Positions 1 through 11,307 of a DNA stretch of 64,000 bases are shown here, in pieces. The DNA is taken from contig OZ024842.1 of assembly GCA_964017145.1 (NCBI GenBank), positions 1,488,001 through 1,552,000 on the forward strand. Reading direction: 5' to 3'. Below the pieces are notes generated by a model that had not been told where the DNA came from, did no database searches, and saw only the letters and a program-made list of their open reading frames with translations. The translations under genes were made by a program, and so were the position numbers. Each line of letters begins with the position of its first letter. The stretch's first letter is position 1. The DNA comes from Agrocybe praecox. Lineage: Eukaryota > Basidiomycota > Agaricomycetes > Agaricales > Agrocybaceae.

Positions 1-779
1 GAGTGGTATGATGGCAAAGTAGGAGGCGTTTCAGATTTAGCGCGACCTGCACGCTTGACCTAAATAATTACAAACATTAGCACTGCCACGTCCCTATTCA
101 TCTGAGCTAGATTCCTAAAAATTCACCCAGCGTACCAAACAGGGTCAAGAGATCAAGTAATATACGCTAGACTGCTCACCACAGTTATAGATGGGGGTGA
201 GTGCATTGATTGGGTAGATAACTTGGTCTTTGTTGGATGGATTACATGATTCAAGAATATTTCCAATCGTTTTCGTAACTTACGACCTTCACTATCAGTC
301 TGGACCCAGAGTTAGAATTAATAAGAATGAACTTCAATATAGTAATTATTCCCAAGGAATATCAATAAAGCTATGCTTTGAAGAAAATCTGCTGACCTTA
401 TGTCCTCCTTTAGTCCTGCTACTCGTAGGTGAAGAATAAAAAAAGTAATTTGGTACTGAAGACCTGGATATGAGGAAGTCGTATCGAAAGTTATGGTAGA
501 TGTTGATAGATAAATTTCATCGAGATATTACGACAAACGCCGTCAGATAGATATTTACGTGAAGCATTTTCAAAGTACGTACGGACGCGCGCTTCCGGCA
601 GGAACTGATCGGCGGATCGCGACTGTCGCGTGACGTCATCTTTCCGGACGCGCGCTTGATCAACGGAATTCTCAATTAAGCGTCATGTATCTCTAGCTCT
701 TCTTATCACCGATAGGTAAGACTTTTGAGTACGTTGGGATCCTTTTTCGGATTTTTGTATACCCCGAGGAGAATCGAAA
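1..779. other. Intergenic, no gene recognised
   Basis: I find no reading frame with family features on either strand. The one local oddity is a GC-rich patch at about 580-660 inside AT-rich flanks, in which the 12-mer GGACGCGCGCTT occurs twice as a direct repeat (near 583 and 637). It could be a regulatory patch or a repeat remnant. Nothing in the sequence decides between these. Confidence 0.4.
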
Positions 780-2323
780 TCTCAGGTTCCTTGTACGACC
801 TTGCATACGCACATCAGGTTTGTAATGCTATTGCCCTTAACGCGATAATCGGCATTCGAAATTGAGTGGGGGGCAGTGGGGGGCGAACAAGGAAACAGAG
901 TCCGTAGAGACCAATCGGAAGTATACGCAATGCCCCAAAAGGCACAATTCTTCATATAGTCATCCGGGGGCATAATGGGGTCTAAGGAAAGGATTATCTC
1001 TATCCTGCTTCGCGTGTTTCTCAAGCGCATCAAGAAGTATACGTCGATAGCCTTCATAAGTTGCAATATTAATATGTTCAGCAATTGTTCTTCTCGTTCA
1101 TGTAGCGTCAACTATCCTTTTTAAGGCACAGAGCAAAATACACTGGGAGGTGCAGCTTGGTGTAGTAGTTAAACGCGTTTGAGTATCGGCTTTTGTAAAA
1201 TACAAGATCCATTGGTTTGGTTTGGTAAAACCATCCTCCTTGGATGGGATATTCTCGTCGCCAAGAGCGAGCACACACATTTTACAAGGGCCAGTCATGC
1301 AAAGGCAAATCGTTGGGATAGTGCAAAGTAACGACTTGACATCGTGGCCGTCACGGAGAAGGAGCTTCTTCGACAGTATGTCAATAGGGTTGCGCAGAAA
1401 CGTGTCGTGCTAGAAAGATGGTGCATAAATTAGAATTGGTCATCTTGCAAATGTTTGCAGACTCACGATTTGCATAGTGCGAGCTTTCTGACGATTTAGT
1501 GCGTATATGATCGAAATCGGTCAGAAGCCTTGCAGCCTAATGGCCTCTTTACTGCCAGTGTGGCCTTCCTCATCAGCTACTGCTGAGATAGCAGCTGATT
1601 GGCTGACTCCAGGTTCTGGCGAGGGGATACCAGTATCGAAAGTTGCATCCAGAGAGAAGATAAAATGCCCGTCGGCACTTACATTGGAATTATGCAAATA
1701 CGAAGAGATGACGCGCTTCACGCATGTTCTCGAGGAGACCACACAAGGCAATGCTACACACAAATTAGCTTAGCAGTTAAGAGCTGAAGAGTTCCTTGTA
1801 CGCAATGCTACTTCGGTCATCGTGTGGACCTTTTTCCAGTAAATATGTCGTCTGCGATGTATATCCTCCAAGTCTTCACATGGATTGACTGCACTGGAAT
1901 CGCTGAGGTCCAAGTGCGGCAGTACCGCATTTATCACTAAGACGAAGCCGCCAAGTTTTACAATCCATCGAATCTGGGTTTCTGCGGATGGCCAATAAAT
2001 TGCTTGAAGGTGATTGAGCCAAATCTGGATGTACAATTCTTTGTAACTTGCAAGAAGTTGTGCAAGGGTTGTATTCGCTTTATTGACTAAGTCGGGGGGA
2101 CTGGGAGCTTGCTGTCAGAAATACATCCTCTTTGATCCAGGCTGGGTTCAGCTTCACATTCAAGGGAGTTGATAGATGGTAAACTGAGAGTTTTACAGAC
2201 AGTAGCTTTAGAGTCTGCTTGAGAGACGGAGGTGTCTGAGGTGGGTAGAAACATGGGTCGAATCCCAGAACACGGTAGACCCACTGTCGACAGGAGGGGC
2301 AGGATATGCCATAGTGTTTTCAA
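780..2323 (-). other. Unresolved coding-like tract, possibly a decayed or heavily spliced gene
   Basis: Several minus-strand segments read like protein. One starting at 2323 opens with a possible signal peptide (MKTLWHILPLLSTVG). A segment at about 2095-1790 contains QIWLNHLQAIYWPSAET, and can be joined through a plausible intron of about 49 nt to one at about 1745-1520. A further segment follows an intron of GTGAGT..CTAG type near 1470-1410. No single spliced frame runs through: a stop lies after about 1524, and the join behind the signal peptide needs a weak donor. I recognise no family. It may be a pseudogene, or a real gene whose exons I cannot phase. Confidence 0.25.
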
Positions 2324-2672
2324 ATCGTGACGGGTCTGTGTGATTCATAGGAGGATACAGAAAGTAACCAGCCTTGGTTCAAAACTACGCGTGCCCACCA
2401 GCGTGAAGTTGTTATCAAAGACTCATGATCATGAAGGGTTCAGAGGGTAACGTGAAATCAGTAGATTTCTCTGATCATTACAGGATGGTGGTTTGCAAGT
2501 AAGCGGGACACAACCCCAACACTGAAGCAATCACAAAGAATTCGGAATACGTTTGCGTAGAATATTAGCCTGTTATGCACAGCCACTTTGAATTATTTAT
2601 TTAACACCACCACTATCAGTCTATCAACGACGACCGTCTTACTCTTTCAATATTTCAGTATTTTCTGGCCAA

Positions 2673-4513
2673 ATGCGACGAACAAGTATACTGAGGTGCT
2701 CCAGGCTGATACAAGCCACTCAACGAGAAAATTCTCAGCGCATCCCATGCGACCATGTCCGATATTCTAGTTCGGGAACCGACCAACCTCCTCCATTGGC
2801 GTTTGCCTTTGACATTGTATGTTCATTGTCTGTTTCTCGGAACGTGTATTCTCATGATGTACAACCGGATATGTAGGATGGAGTCCTCCTCCGTGGACCA
2901 GACGTCCTTCCTGCTGCGAGACGCGCTCTGAACATGCTTGACGGCAACAATCCTTTCCGAAAGTGAGTGTTTGAATGAGGTTACTGAAGTTGAAATGCTT
3001 AATTTAACTACGTTTGCAAAGGAAAATACCATACATTCTCGTACGACGATATTTCCATGCAATCATGCTTCTTGATTAATCTCACCGCGAACCCAAGATA
3101 GCTTACCAACGGAGGAGGTGTCGGAGAACATGAACGATGCGAGAAGTTGAGTGCGCAACTAGGCAGACCGGTGCGCAATGAAAACTAAATACCTTGGCCA
3201 TTAACTAAAACGTGAATTTATAGATAAGCATAAGCCAATACTGTCAGGCGCATACAATCTTGAAAAAGTTCTCTTCTCAATATACCGACTCCCCGGTGTT
3301 AGTCCTAGGTGGACAGAATGATACGGTGCGGAAAGTGGCCATAGGGTCAGTTAGCTATCATGTTTTTCATGTCACCCGGACCTTCTTCATTTAATTTACA
3401 GATATGGATACAAGAAAGCTTACACGACCTTGGACGTTCTAGCATGGAACCCCTCGTAAGTTTGACATATGCTCTTCCTCGTACCTATCCATCCGATACT
3501 AATCTCCCAAATCAGAGTTTGGCCATTCCATAGATTATCGGAACAAGAGAGAGACTCCACAAAGGTCTTTCATATTTTTGTCTCGTCTACCACGACCTCC
3601 TTCATCTGACTAGAGCTTTTACTGTAGACCGTAGACTTCTCGAAGACTCCAATATCTGCCATCTTTGTTTATCATGATCCCAGGAACTGGGTTCTTGATA
3701 GTATGTTTTATGAATTCCTATCATCTCACTCTGCCCCTTACTACTTGGCATTTTGGAATGTAGTTCAAGTTGCTTGCGACATCATATTGTCTGGAGGCAT
3801 TGTAGGGGGACCTCACGTACCCCTTGACCAGCAAAAAGAACCAGTCAAGCTTGTGTTTTGCAATCCTGACCTTCTTTGGAGATCCGACTTTCCTAAGTCA
3901 AGATTCGGGCAAGGTGCTTTCAAAACAGCGTTCCAAGCTATTTTCAAAGTATGTTGGATTGCTTTCAAGTGAAAATGCAAATGTTCATCCATCATTAGGA
4001 ACTAACTGGCTCAGAATATCCACACGTGCAATTTGGGAAACCTACCAAAGCAACTTATACGTTTGCAGAAGAGTTATTACTAGACAGGATCGCAGAAATG
4101 TATGGTAAAAATACTGCAGTCCCACAGATGTATGTCGTGTTTTCTCGATATCATGGTCGTTGCTGACTGTTTCGCAATATTGTAGCTATATGGTTGGAGG
4201 TAAGAAGGCATGAGTTGATTTAACTTTACACTCTCACTTATGATAATTGTGCGCTACCAGACAATCCCGAATCAGGTACCGGACTGTTCTTTACATTTTA
4301 CCTGACCTACTTTTCCGAACTCTGATTTCTTCTTCAGATATTGCAGGCGCTAACGCCGCCAAATGGCCCTCGATCTTGGTGAAAACCGGTGTCTATGATC
4401 CAGCGGACGGTCTGCCTAGTCATATCCCAACTCAATACGCGGGAGATGTCGAAGAAGCTGTAAAGTGGGCGATAGAGCAAGAAATCTCGCGAACCCCTAA
4501 GAAATATGCGTAG
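2673..4513 (+). CDS. HAD-superfamily hydrolase, HDHD5/CECR5-like, probably mitochondrial
   Basis: A HAD-type phosphatase-like protein of the eukaryotic CECR5/HDHD5 group (HAD subfamily IIA), whose physiological substrate is not established. Start is the ATG at 2673, giving an Arg-rich N-terminus (MRRTSILRCSRLIQATQ) that suits mitochondrial import. HAD motif I reads AFDIDGVLLRG across an intron at 2817-2876; LTNGGGVGEHE, LVLGG, VLAWNPSVWPFH and CNPDLLWRSDFP follow; the C-terminal HAD motif MVGDNPESDIAGANAAKWPS is built from three small exons. Introns inferred: 2817-2876, 2963-3021, 3041-3101, 3171-3223, 3346-3401, 3456-3515, 3565-3627, 3701-3763, 3949-3998, 4130-4185, 4200-4260 and 4276-4337. 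Motif I has the usual DxD pair (D-I-D). It is followed on the same strand by a DUF218 gene about 210 bp away. The fold assignment is firm, the precise role is not. Confidence 0.88.
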
Positions 4514-4725
4514 ATATATAAAGAATTATATAATAACAACTATACTCTGAACCATTGGAATAAACTCTTCAGAACATATAAAAAACATAAATAAGCTCTA
4601 AATCATAAAAATAAGCAATAATTTCCATTTAAGGAATCCGGAGTTACCGCCACCTGGCTCTGAAAGATTTGGATTTTGTCTTCTACCATTGATACCAAAG
4701 GAATGCTGGAGAAAGTCTATACTCC

Positions 4726-5940
4726 ATGCTTCCACGACATTCTGTAACGAGATACCCACGCAAGACACGTTATCTGGACTCTTCACCGCGCAAAAATGTC
4801 ATGGACACTTTGACCAGGCGTTCCAGGATTACGAACCTGGGCGTCTTTTTGCTCGCTGGCGTCTGTGCATTTTCACTCCTTTTCAACATGCGCTACTGGG
4901 CATTCTCATCCTCGAGATACGAATTCGATCAACAAGACCGGCTCACTCGTCCCAGAATTCCTCTGTTCGCCGTCGGATACCCAGACTCGCGCGTCGTACT
5001 TGATCATTTAATTATGGTCCCCTGTCACTCTATTTGGAAAGGAACAAACTCATGGTTAGAGGAGAAGGATTGGCTATTGGAACCATATCAGAAGGGGCCT
5101 GGTCGTGTTCGTGCGTTCTACGAACATGCAGCACAAGGGTATGCATTCTACCTTGATATACTTCAAGAAAGAAACTTACACGTCTCGTAGTGTTGAACTA
5201 GCCAACAATGATCCTCATTCTCTACTTGTATTCTCAGGGTAATGCATCCTTCAATTGATTCACTATCTGACTATCTTCTGATTCTTCGATTAATAGAGGA
5301 CAGACTAAATACATGTCTACGACCACCGAGGCTGAATCATACCTACGACTAGCAGAGGCTGCAGGCCTTTTATCCAATATATCTGTATCAACAAGAGCCA
5401 CAACCGAAAACTACGCCATGGACTCCTACCAAAATTTTCTATTCTCAATTGCCCGTTTTTCCGAGTTCACTGGCCACTATCCCTCCAAAATCACTGTCGT
5501 CGGATACGAATTCAAGCGCGCTAGGTTCACAAAGTTGCATCGAAAAGCCTTACGTTGGCCTGTAGAGTCATTTAACTATGTCGGCGTCGATCCAGAACAC
5601 GACGGTGGTTCGAATGCAGTGGAAGGAGAGGTAAGTTTATTTAATCTATCCTTGTTTTTGACTCCACAAACCTAAACGCCTGTGCCGCCCTTTGATAATA
5701 TAGCGCCAGAACGGATTCCTTCCTTATACCATGGATATTTATGGATGCCACTCCACACTTCTTAAAAAACGCCGACAAAGAAATCCTTTTACGAGATTCC
5801 ATCCATACTATTCATCGGCACCACAACTGGCATCATTATTTAACTGGTGTCCAGGCGATGTTAAAGGGGGCGGGGATACTCTTTTCAAAGGTGTACTTCC
5901 GTGGGACCGAAATACTATAACTATATCGCGCGATGATTGA
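4726..5940 (+). CDS. DUF218 (YdcF-like) membrane-anchored protein
   Basis: A DUF218-domain protein. The family is related to bacterial YdcF/SanA and its biochemical role in fungi is unclear. A single hydrophobic segment near the N-terminus (LGVFLLAGVCAFSLLFNM) suggests a membrane anchor with the domain on one side. Family signatures are VPCHSIWKG, then LLVFSGGQT across an intron, then SYLRLAEAAGL, NYAMDSYQN and VVGYEFKRARF. Four exons are inferred: 4726-5138, 5191-5238, 5297-5630 and 5704-5940. The ATG at 4798 would also keep the transmembrane segment, so the start is less certain than the rest. The protein has about 340 residues. Its tail includes SLFNWCPGDVKGGG, resembling other basidiomycete members. 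Confidence 0.82.
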
Positions 5941-6334
5941 TGGGCAGCCTGTCACCCGCATCGTTAATCCTCTTCGGTGATTCTTTCTTCCATGTTGCAA
6001 TCTAGATTTTGTCAATTTGTAGCGAAGAAGACCTGCATACTCTTTTTATATCAATGACTAGGATCTACACAGTAACACGATCTTGTTGGGATATGATAAT
6101 TATTTAATACCTCTTGGAATATGTACTAAAATGACATTGATTGATTCTAATGCCTAGGACGCGTTGACATAGGGTATATAAACCATTTTGCTCCATTATT
6201 AAATACGAACAGATCGTAGACTTTAAATAAGATATGATACAGAGTTCAGAAGTTAATCTTCCGAATAATAATGCCTAGAAAAAACTCCATGTGCGTGTGG
6301 TTAGTTTGTGCGTTTTTAAAAAACGATTAAATAA
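5941..6334. other. Convergent intergenic region
   Basis: AT-rich sequence between two genes that face each other. It should contain both 3' ends. I see no further gene or repeat. Confidence 0.5.
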
Positions 6335-8492
6335 TCATCGTCGACTGCGCCGTGAATAGTCTTCAAGTTCAAAGGTCCGACTGAAAGTCTTCATCTTGAC
6401 CGTCTTTTCGATCCTAACTTGCACCGAGGGCTCCTCTCCTCCGTCCGGATAATCTGTGTCATCCGTGACCGAACTTGACCGTGGCCGACGCGCTAATTCG
6501 AAGGGTGTACTACCCGTGGCTTTGTGGTCAAACTGCGCCCTTACAACCCGGCTAACTTCACGAGCGGTCCCGATATTCTTCGTAATAGTGATCTCAGCGC
6601 CCTCATAGTTATCGTCTTCGCGGCGTTCGCGAGAAGCATCTGCATATGATAAAGATTTGAGGCCTTGACGTGAGAGACGCTCGGAATTTGATAAATTGCA
6701 AAAGAGCACAAACCGTATAGATGGATCAATAATCGTTGTGACATGATCCAGGAGACACAGTAGCCTAGAGACGCTCTGTATGAAATACGTCGACATAATT
6801 TTAGACAAATGTTCAAATAGAGTTAAGCGGGACACATACGCGGCGGTCTGAAACCAGTTTCGTTGTAAGTGAGCAACCAAGTTTTAATGGAAGAGAAATA
6901 AGGAAAGATGAGTCATTGGATATATCTCACCTGGATATCTTGACTCCTTTTGAATAGGATCAGGTTAAAAATATTGATGCCTGAAAACAGTTTTCATTTA
7001 CGAAATTCGAAATTCCGAGGAGGAACAATGAACCTGTCAAAGCTACAAGGTAGCCCAGCCCATCATAAAGCATCCTATTTGTGCAAAGACAAATTTATTA
7101 ATGGCCAATTAAAACAAGTTTACTTAAAAACACTCACATCCTGGAAAGTTTCGCCATACTAACGGGAAATAGTTTAGGTTATAAAGATCCGACCGTATGT
7201 CGTCACGACTCACAGAGAGTTGGTGCTCGCAAGCTTGTTCTTTAGCAGATAGTATATCGCTATTGAAGTCGTGCATACGTCATAGACCATTGCGATCGCG
7301 TAGAACAAATACGCTCCTAATGCCTTGACGTGGCTGGCTGCTAGACAACTATTTTTGTGGTCAGTCATCTATTTCCTTGGATCAGGAAGACGTCGAGACG
7401 TACTTTGCCTAGAAGAAAGAAGGAAACTATGAGATCTCCCCGAGGACTGATCCAAAGAAACAAAGCCTACATGGATGCTCGGGTTACCAGGTTGCGCTGA
7501 TATGAAAGCCACGATTCAGCAAGAAAGTTTTAAGAACGAATAAGAAGAGGGGAACTCGCGTGTTCTTTGAACGAGAGTGAATACCCATTGGAGCTATGGA
7601 TAATCCGATGGCGTTAGTTTCATCAATGGCAGTGTTATAAGCACATTGTTGTCCTTACCACACATGCCACGAAGTACATCACCAGCAAGCAATAACCAAC
7701 AGCTTTCGACCGTCTTGATAAGTTGAACGCGCTAGAAGGATGGATGTTGAAGTTAGTTTAATGAAGATCGTCCGCGTGGATCGCCTCTTCTCACCGGACG
7801 GCCAGGATAGCCTGCGTCACCATGGCTTGTGCAACTAGAGATCAAGATTACATATTAGATTCTTGATCATGATGATCAGAAATTTTGAGTGTCGTCTCGC
7901 ACCTTTGAATGAAGGTGGTATCAAATAGAACTGTCTGCACGTTTCTTCGGTAAAGAATGGATAGAAGAAGCCAAACTGCATAGTAGTAGTTCAATTAATG
8001 AAGATGACTTCATTTAACGTTGTCTGGACTAACGTTGCTGACGATGAGCGTGACTATGCTCACGAATCTGATTAATGGCCAAGCCGACTTGGGTTGAGCT
8101 AGATGATTCGACCGACAATGATACTCCGATCGTTCACTCACCGAAGTAGAAAGAAAAGCACGACTGAAATGCTAGAATGAGATCAAACAGGGTGAGTGTT
8201 GCCCTGGAAGTTTTTTTTTTTCCTTTCAAAGGATCGAATGGAACCTAACGTACGTCAATCTTCGAGATTGCCAATGTTCCCTATAAAACCGCCATGCCGT
8301 CGGTTGAGTCTCCAGATAACTATAGTCCGAGACGCAAAAAACGAAAGGAGCGAAAGAATCCATCGAAAGAATCAGCAGAGGTAAATATAGTGCATTGTAG
8401 GCTTACTCGTAAGCTGAGATGGCAAGCGATGTTACGCGCATGTACGCAGCTATTGTAAAGGCATTCTTGAGTTCTGTCGGACTGATAGTCAT
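6335..8492 (-). CDS. DUF6533-type multi-pass integral membrane protein
   Basis: One of the large, poorly characterised agaricomycete membrane protein families with an N-terminal DUF6533 region; no ligand or activity is known. Start is the ATG at 8492 (MTISPTELKNAFTIAAYMR). Splicing many small exons gives SLAISAYDYLETQPTAWRFY, then LLRFVSIVTLIVSN, then a Cys-bearing loop (EETCRQFYLIPPSFK), QAMVTQAILAVRAFNLS, LVMYFVACVLQWVFTLVQRT, AYLFYAIAMVYDVCTTSIAI, MLYDGLGYLVALTGINIFN and SLGYCVSWIMSQRLLIHLY. This order is typical for the family: a YDY motif at the start and WIMSQRLLIHL before a charged cytoplasmic tail. Roughly seven membrane helices are likely. The tail is rich in Glu, Arg and Ser and ends at 6335. 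The exon between about 7400 and 7500 is the least certain part. The gene has about 11 introns. Confidence 0.75.
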
Positions 8493-9467
8493 GGCGGAGG
8501 GGTGAGGAAGGTCGTGCAGCTAGCTGTCAGCGACACAGAAACGGTGTTGCAAGGTCAGTTTGCATATACAAAGTGCAGAGGAAGTAGGGCGGCGAGGACT
8601 CACAAGATTGTCTATATGCCACCTAGACAAACATGTCTAACTTAGCTCTTGCCTATCGAGGCCGCTCCGATGTAACGTCGCTGTGCTCATGATGGATTTG
8701 ATGGAAATCAGTGACAGACTCAATAGTGGCATGTGTACACCTGGCACAGAGTCTGGCTTGCCGTAGATTGGTGGCTGAGAACATTTCGGCGCCAAGGGAC
8801 AGCTCTAGGCGAGAAATTTGTTTGGAACTCGGTAATCGCTCACACGACTTTAGCTTTCGCATATAAGTTTGAAATGGTTAAGGCAACAAAACTGAGTGTT
8901 ATTGATAATCCGTGATCCAAGGATCCGAAGCCATGTCGACCGTGATATCTCTTTAGTTTTTGTGAAATGCAGAGAGGTAAAAATACAATTGCCACCGTTC
9001 GAGTATACAGAAAAAATGACACAAAAATAAAGCAGTGGTTCCGTGGACGCAGACGGAGAGTATACGTCTGCGACCCACATGTCGGCATTCAGGATCGAAT
9101 GTAACCCGATAGTAAGAGACCGGAAGAGTTGGGAGAAAATGGACGGTTTGTGACAGGTACTGATGTGTTTCAAGGAAGCTGTACAGACATGATTGACTGC
9201 CTTTACCGATACCCTCGGCCAATCGCAATCTACTCTCTTTCGGGCGGCTCTGGTAGATTCTTTATTGCAGATCCAGCTACATGGATACCCCCGGAGAAGG
9301 ATGTATGACTACTTAAAAAGTTACATCGACGACAATAGTATGGATTATGCGAATTAGTGTAGCGTGTGTTATAATGTGAGAGCAAATAAAGGTTTAAAAA
9401 AGAAGTAAGGATATTTCCAGACCATGCGACGAGAAGCAGAAAAACTAGCATTAGGAGGTATTAATGT
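8493..9467. other. Intergenic, no gene recognised
   Basis: Short open frames occur on the minus strand at 8840-9450, but none carries a motif or gives a convincing continuation of the neighbouring transcription factor. The stretch may hold a decayed 3' part of that gene. Confidence 0.35.
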
Positions 9468-10907
9468 CTACGCGCGGACTATTTTGTTCAGTCAGCATAT
9501 TAAGAACATACGAAGAAAGGAAAACCAACATACATGAATTAGCTGTCATGTGCAAAGATACCATGCCGGTCCAAGTATTGCGCCTGCGATTGCGCTCATA
9601 CTCGTGAGGGTACAAGTCGATATTATGAGGGTCTTGGAGACCAAGGTCGGCAGCCATCTTAGTAGCCATAGCGTAATATGTGCGGAAACCAGGCAGCCTA
9701 TGGTGACTCTGCTCCAACCAACACAAAAGCATAAGAGCGTGCAGAGTTTCTAGGCTCGGGATATGAACAATAGCATTAAGTAGGTGCTGCACAAAAGGGA
9801 AAGACGCGTCAGAAACAAATCCGGAACGGTGAAAAAAAGTCGTATCACTTTAGCGTTGTCTATGTAGGTCTCTGCAACATTATGAAGATCACGTTGTGAC
9901 ATATCGGAGAGATTTGAATGTCTGATGGTTGCCAGTTAGTTTTAGCACGCTCCGAGGAGAAGAACAAACGTACTTGACTGCCATAGCCGCAACACAATTC
10001 GCAATCACGTCGGGTAATCGTCCATCCCAGTAATCGGCAATGACATCCTGGTAAGAAAGGAAAGGGAAGTCTTGACTGTAATGTTCGAAAAAGACTTGAA
10101 TAAGGTGGTTCATCAGACTCGGATGAGGTCGTTGTTGATGGACCGGATCGAATAGCTGAATACGTTGGTCGTGTTGGAAAGAATTAGGTCTTGAATTAGG
10201 GTACGCTTGAGGGACTTGTCCCGCAACATTATACGGCATTCCATTATTACTTCTGGAAGAATCGAAAGATGAAATAGATGAAGAGTGGCTTGAGACGGAA
10301 AACAACATTAGGATAAAGATGAAGAGCTGATTATAAATTTGTGTGCGCGCACCCATGAGAACCACCCATATGACGAGAATCGGATCCATACGATGGATAT
10401 CGCGCACCGTGTTCGATATCTGCCGATACCATGCCACTAGCCTTTGGAGAATGGGAGTTTGACCGGGGGTCCGACACGGAAGGACTCGAGGAACCGGAAG
10501 CGACTGCAAAAGCGTCCATTGAAGGTGTCGGGTCGTGCCTAGAACAAAGAAATTTTAAGGAAACATTGACGAACAATGAAAACGAACAGCTGTACCTCAT
10601 CTCAGTTGCATATACACCCGAGTTGGGACCTGCAATTGCCCTGCTACGCTCTGCAAAATACCGCTCTCTGTCACGAAAACGACACTGAATCTTGGCAGCC
10701 TTGCAAGCCTCGCATTTTGCCTCTGGGGTTGGCTGGAGACACTTTATCTTCTTGAGACGGCTGTTGAGGAAGATTTAGGTCAGTGAGCAAAAGGAGAAAG
10801 GGGAAAGAAACATGCCAGTTGTCGCAGGAGGTAACGAGCCTCGGGCGCTTCTTGTGACCTTGGGCATGTTGAGGGGATTCTATGATGAACTGGAAAGAGT
10901 CCTCCAT
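9468..10907 (-). CDS. Zn2Cys6 transcription factor, apparently truncated in the middle homology region
   Basis: A fungal binuclear zinc cluster regulator. From the ATG at 10907 (MEDSFQFIIESPQ) the protein passes a basic stretch (KKRPRLVTS) into the cluster CDNCRLKKIKC then KCEACKAAKIQC, with spacing Cx2Cx6Cx8Cx2Cx6C. The first part of the cluster only forms if the intron at 10761-10815 starts with GC. A Ser-rich linker follows, then the fungal-specific regulatory domain: HYSQDFPFLSYQDVIADYW, NVAETYIDNAKHLLNA and HIPSLETLHALMLLCWLEQ, PGFRTYYAMATKMAADLGL. After HMTANS a normal-looking intron (GTATGT..CTGAC..AATAG) leads to a stop after three codons (9468-9470), so only about the first third of the usual regulatory domain is present. 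Either this is a short form, or the 3' half has decayed. Confidence 0.75.
10761..10815 (-). other. GC-AG intron within the zinc cluster
   Basis: The exon boundary reads AACTG|GCATGT at the donor and CAACAG|CCGTC at the acceptor. Joining here gives the expected Cys of the first CxxC pair plus RLKKIKC. No GT donor nearby restores the motif. Confidence 0.75.
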
Positions 10908-11307
10908 GGGATGGATGAGTGGATAAAAGGAACAAAATGGGATACGACCTTTTAAATGGCATTCAAGGCCATAACTACTCCGATCGGATCTCTTTACCGC
11001 TTTAGGCATCAAATCAACAAATCTCCCTCTTTTCACAAGCTGACAGCGCGATCCCGTCTGTTTACGTCAACTCTTACAAGAAAAAAAAACATAAAACATT
11101 TTTCTTCCCATCAGACCCCCCGCCGTCGTCGTCACAGTTACATTCCAAAACAATGAGCGCTTCCCGGCACGTGTTCCGTCACCTTCGGTTCTCATTCTTT
11201 GCGATATGTTTTCTGCACATTGTCTTCCTGTCAAATGGAGACTTTTTTTTCTTTCTCTTTCTTTGTTCTATTAAATACACACTACTACTCTACCAATCCA
11301 CGGAGGT
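10908..11307. other. Intergenic, upstream of the Zn2Cys6 gene
   Basis: Pyrimidine-rich on the plus strand, with long T runs near 11220-11270. It should hold the promoter of the zinc-cluster gene and the 3' end of the transporter gene. No separate gene is seen. Confidence 0.4.

Noticed and set aside
230..439. Open frame of 69 codons on the plus strand
   Set aside because: No motif, no splice partner, AT-rich background; expected by chance.
6541..6816. Alternative minus-strand frame over the membrane protein
   Set aside because: Only part of it (SLGYCVSWIMSQRLLIHLY) is coding as one exon of the spliced gene; the rest is intron.
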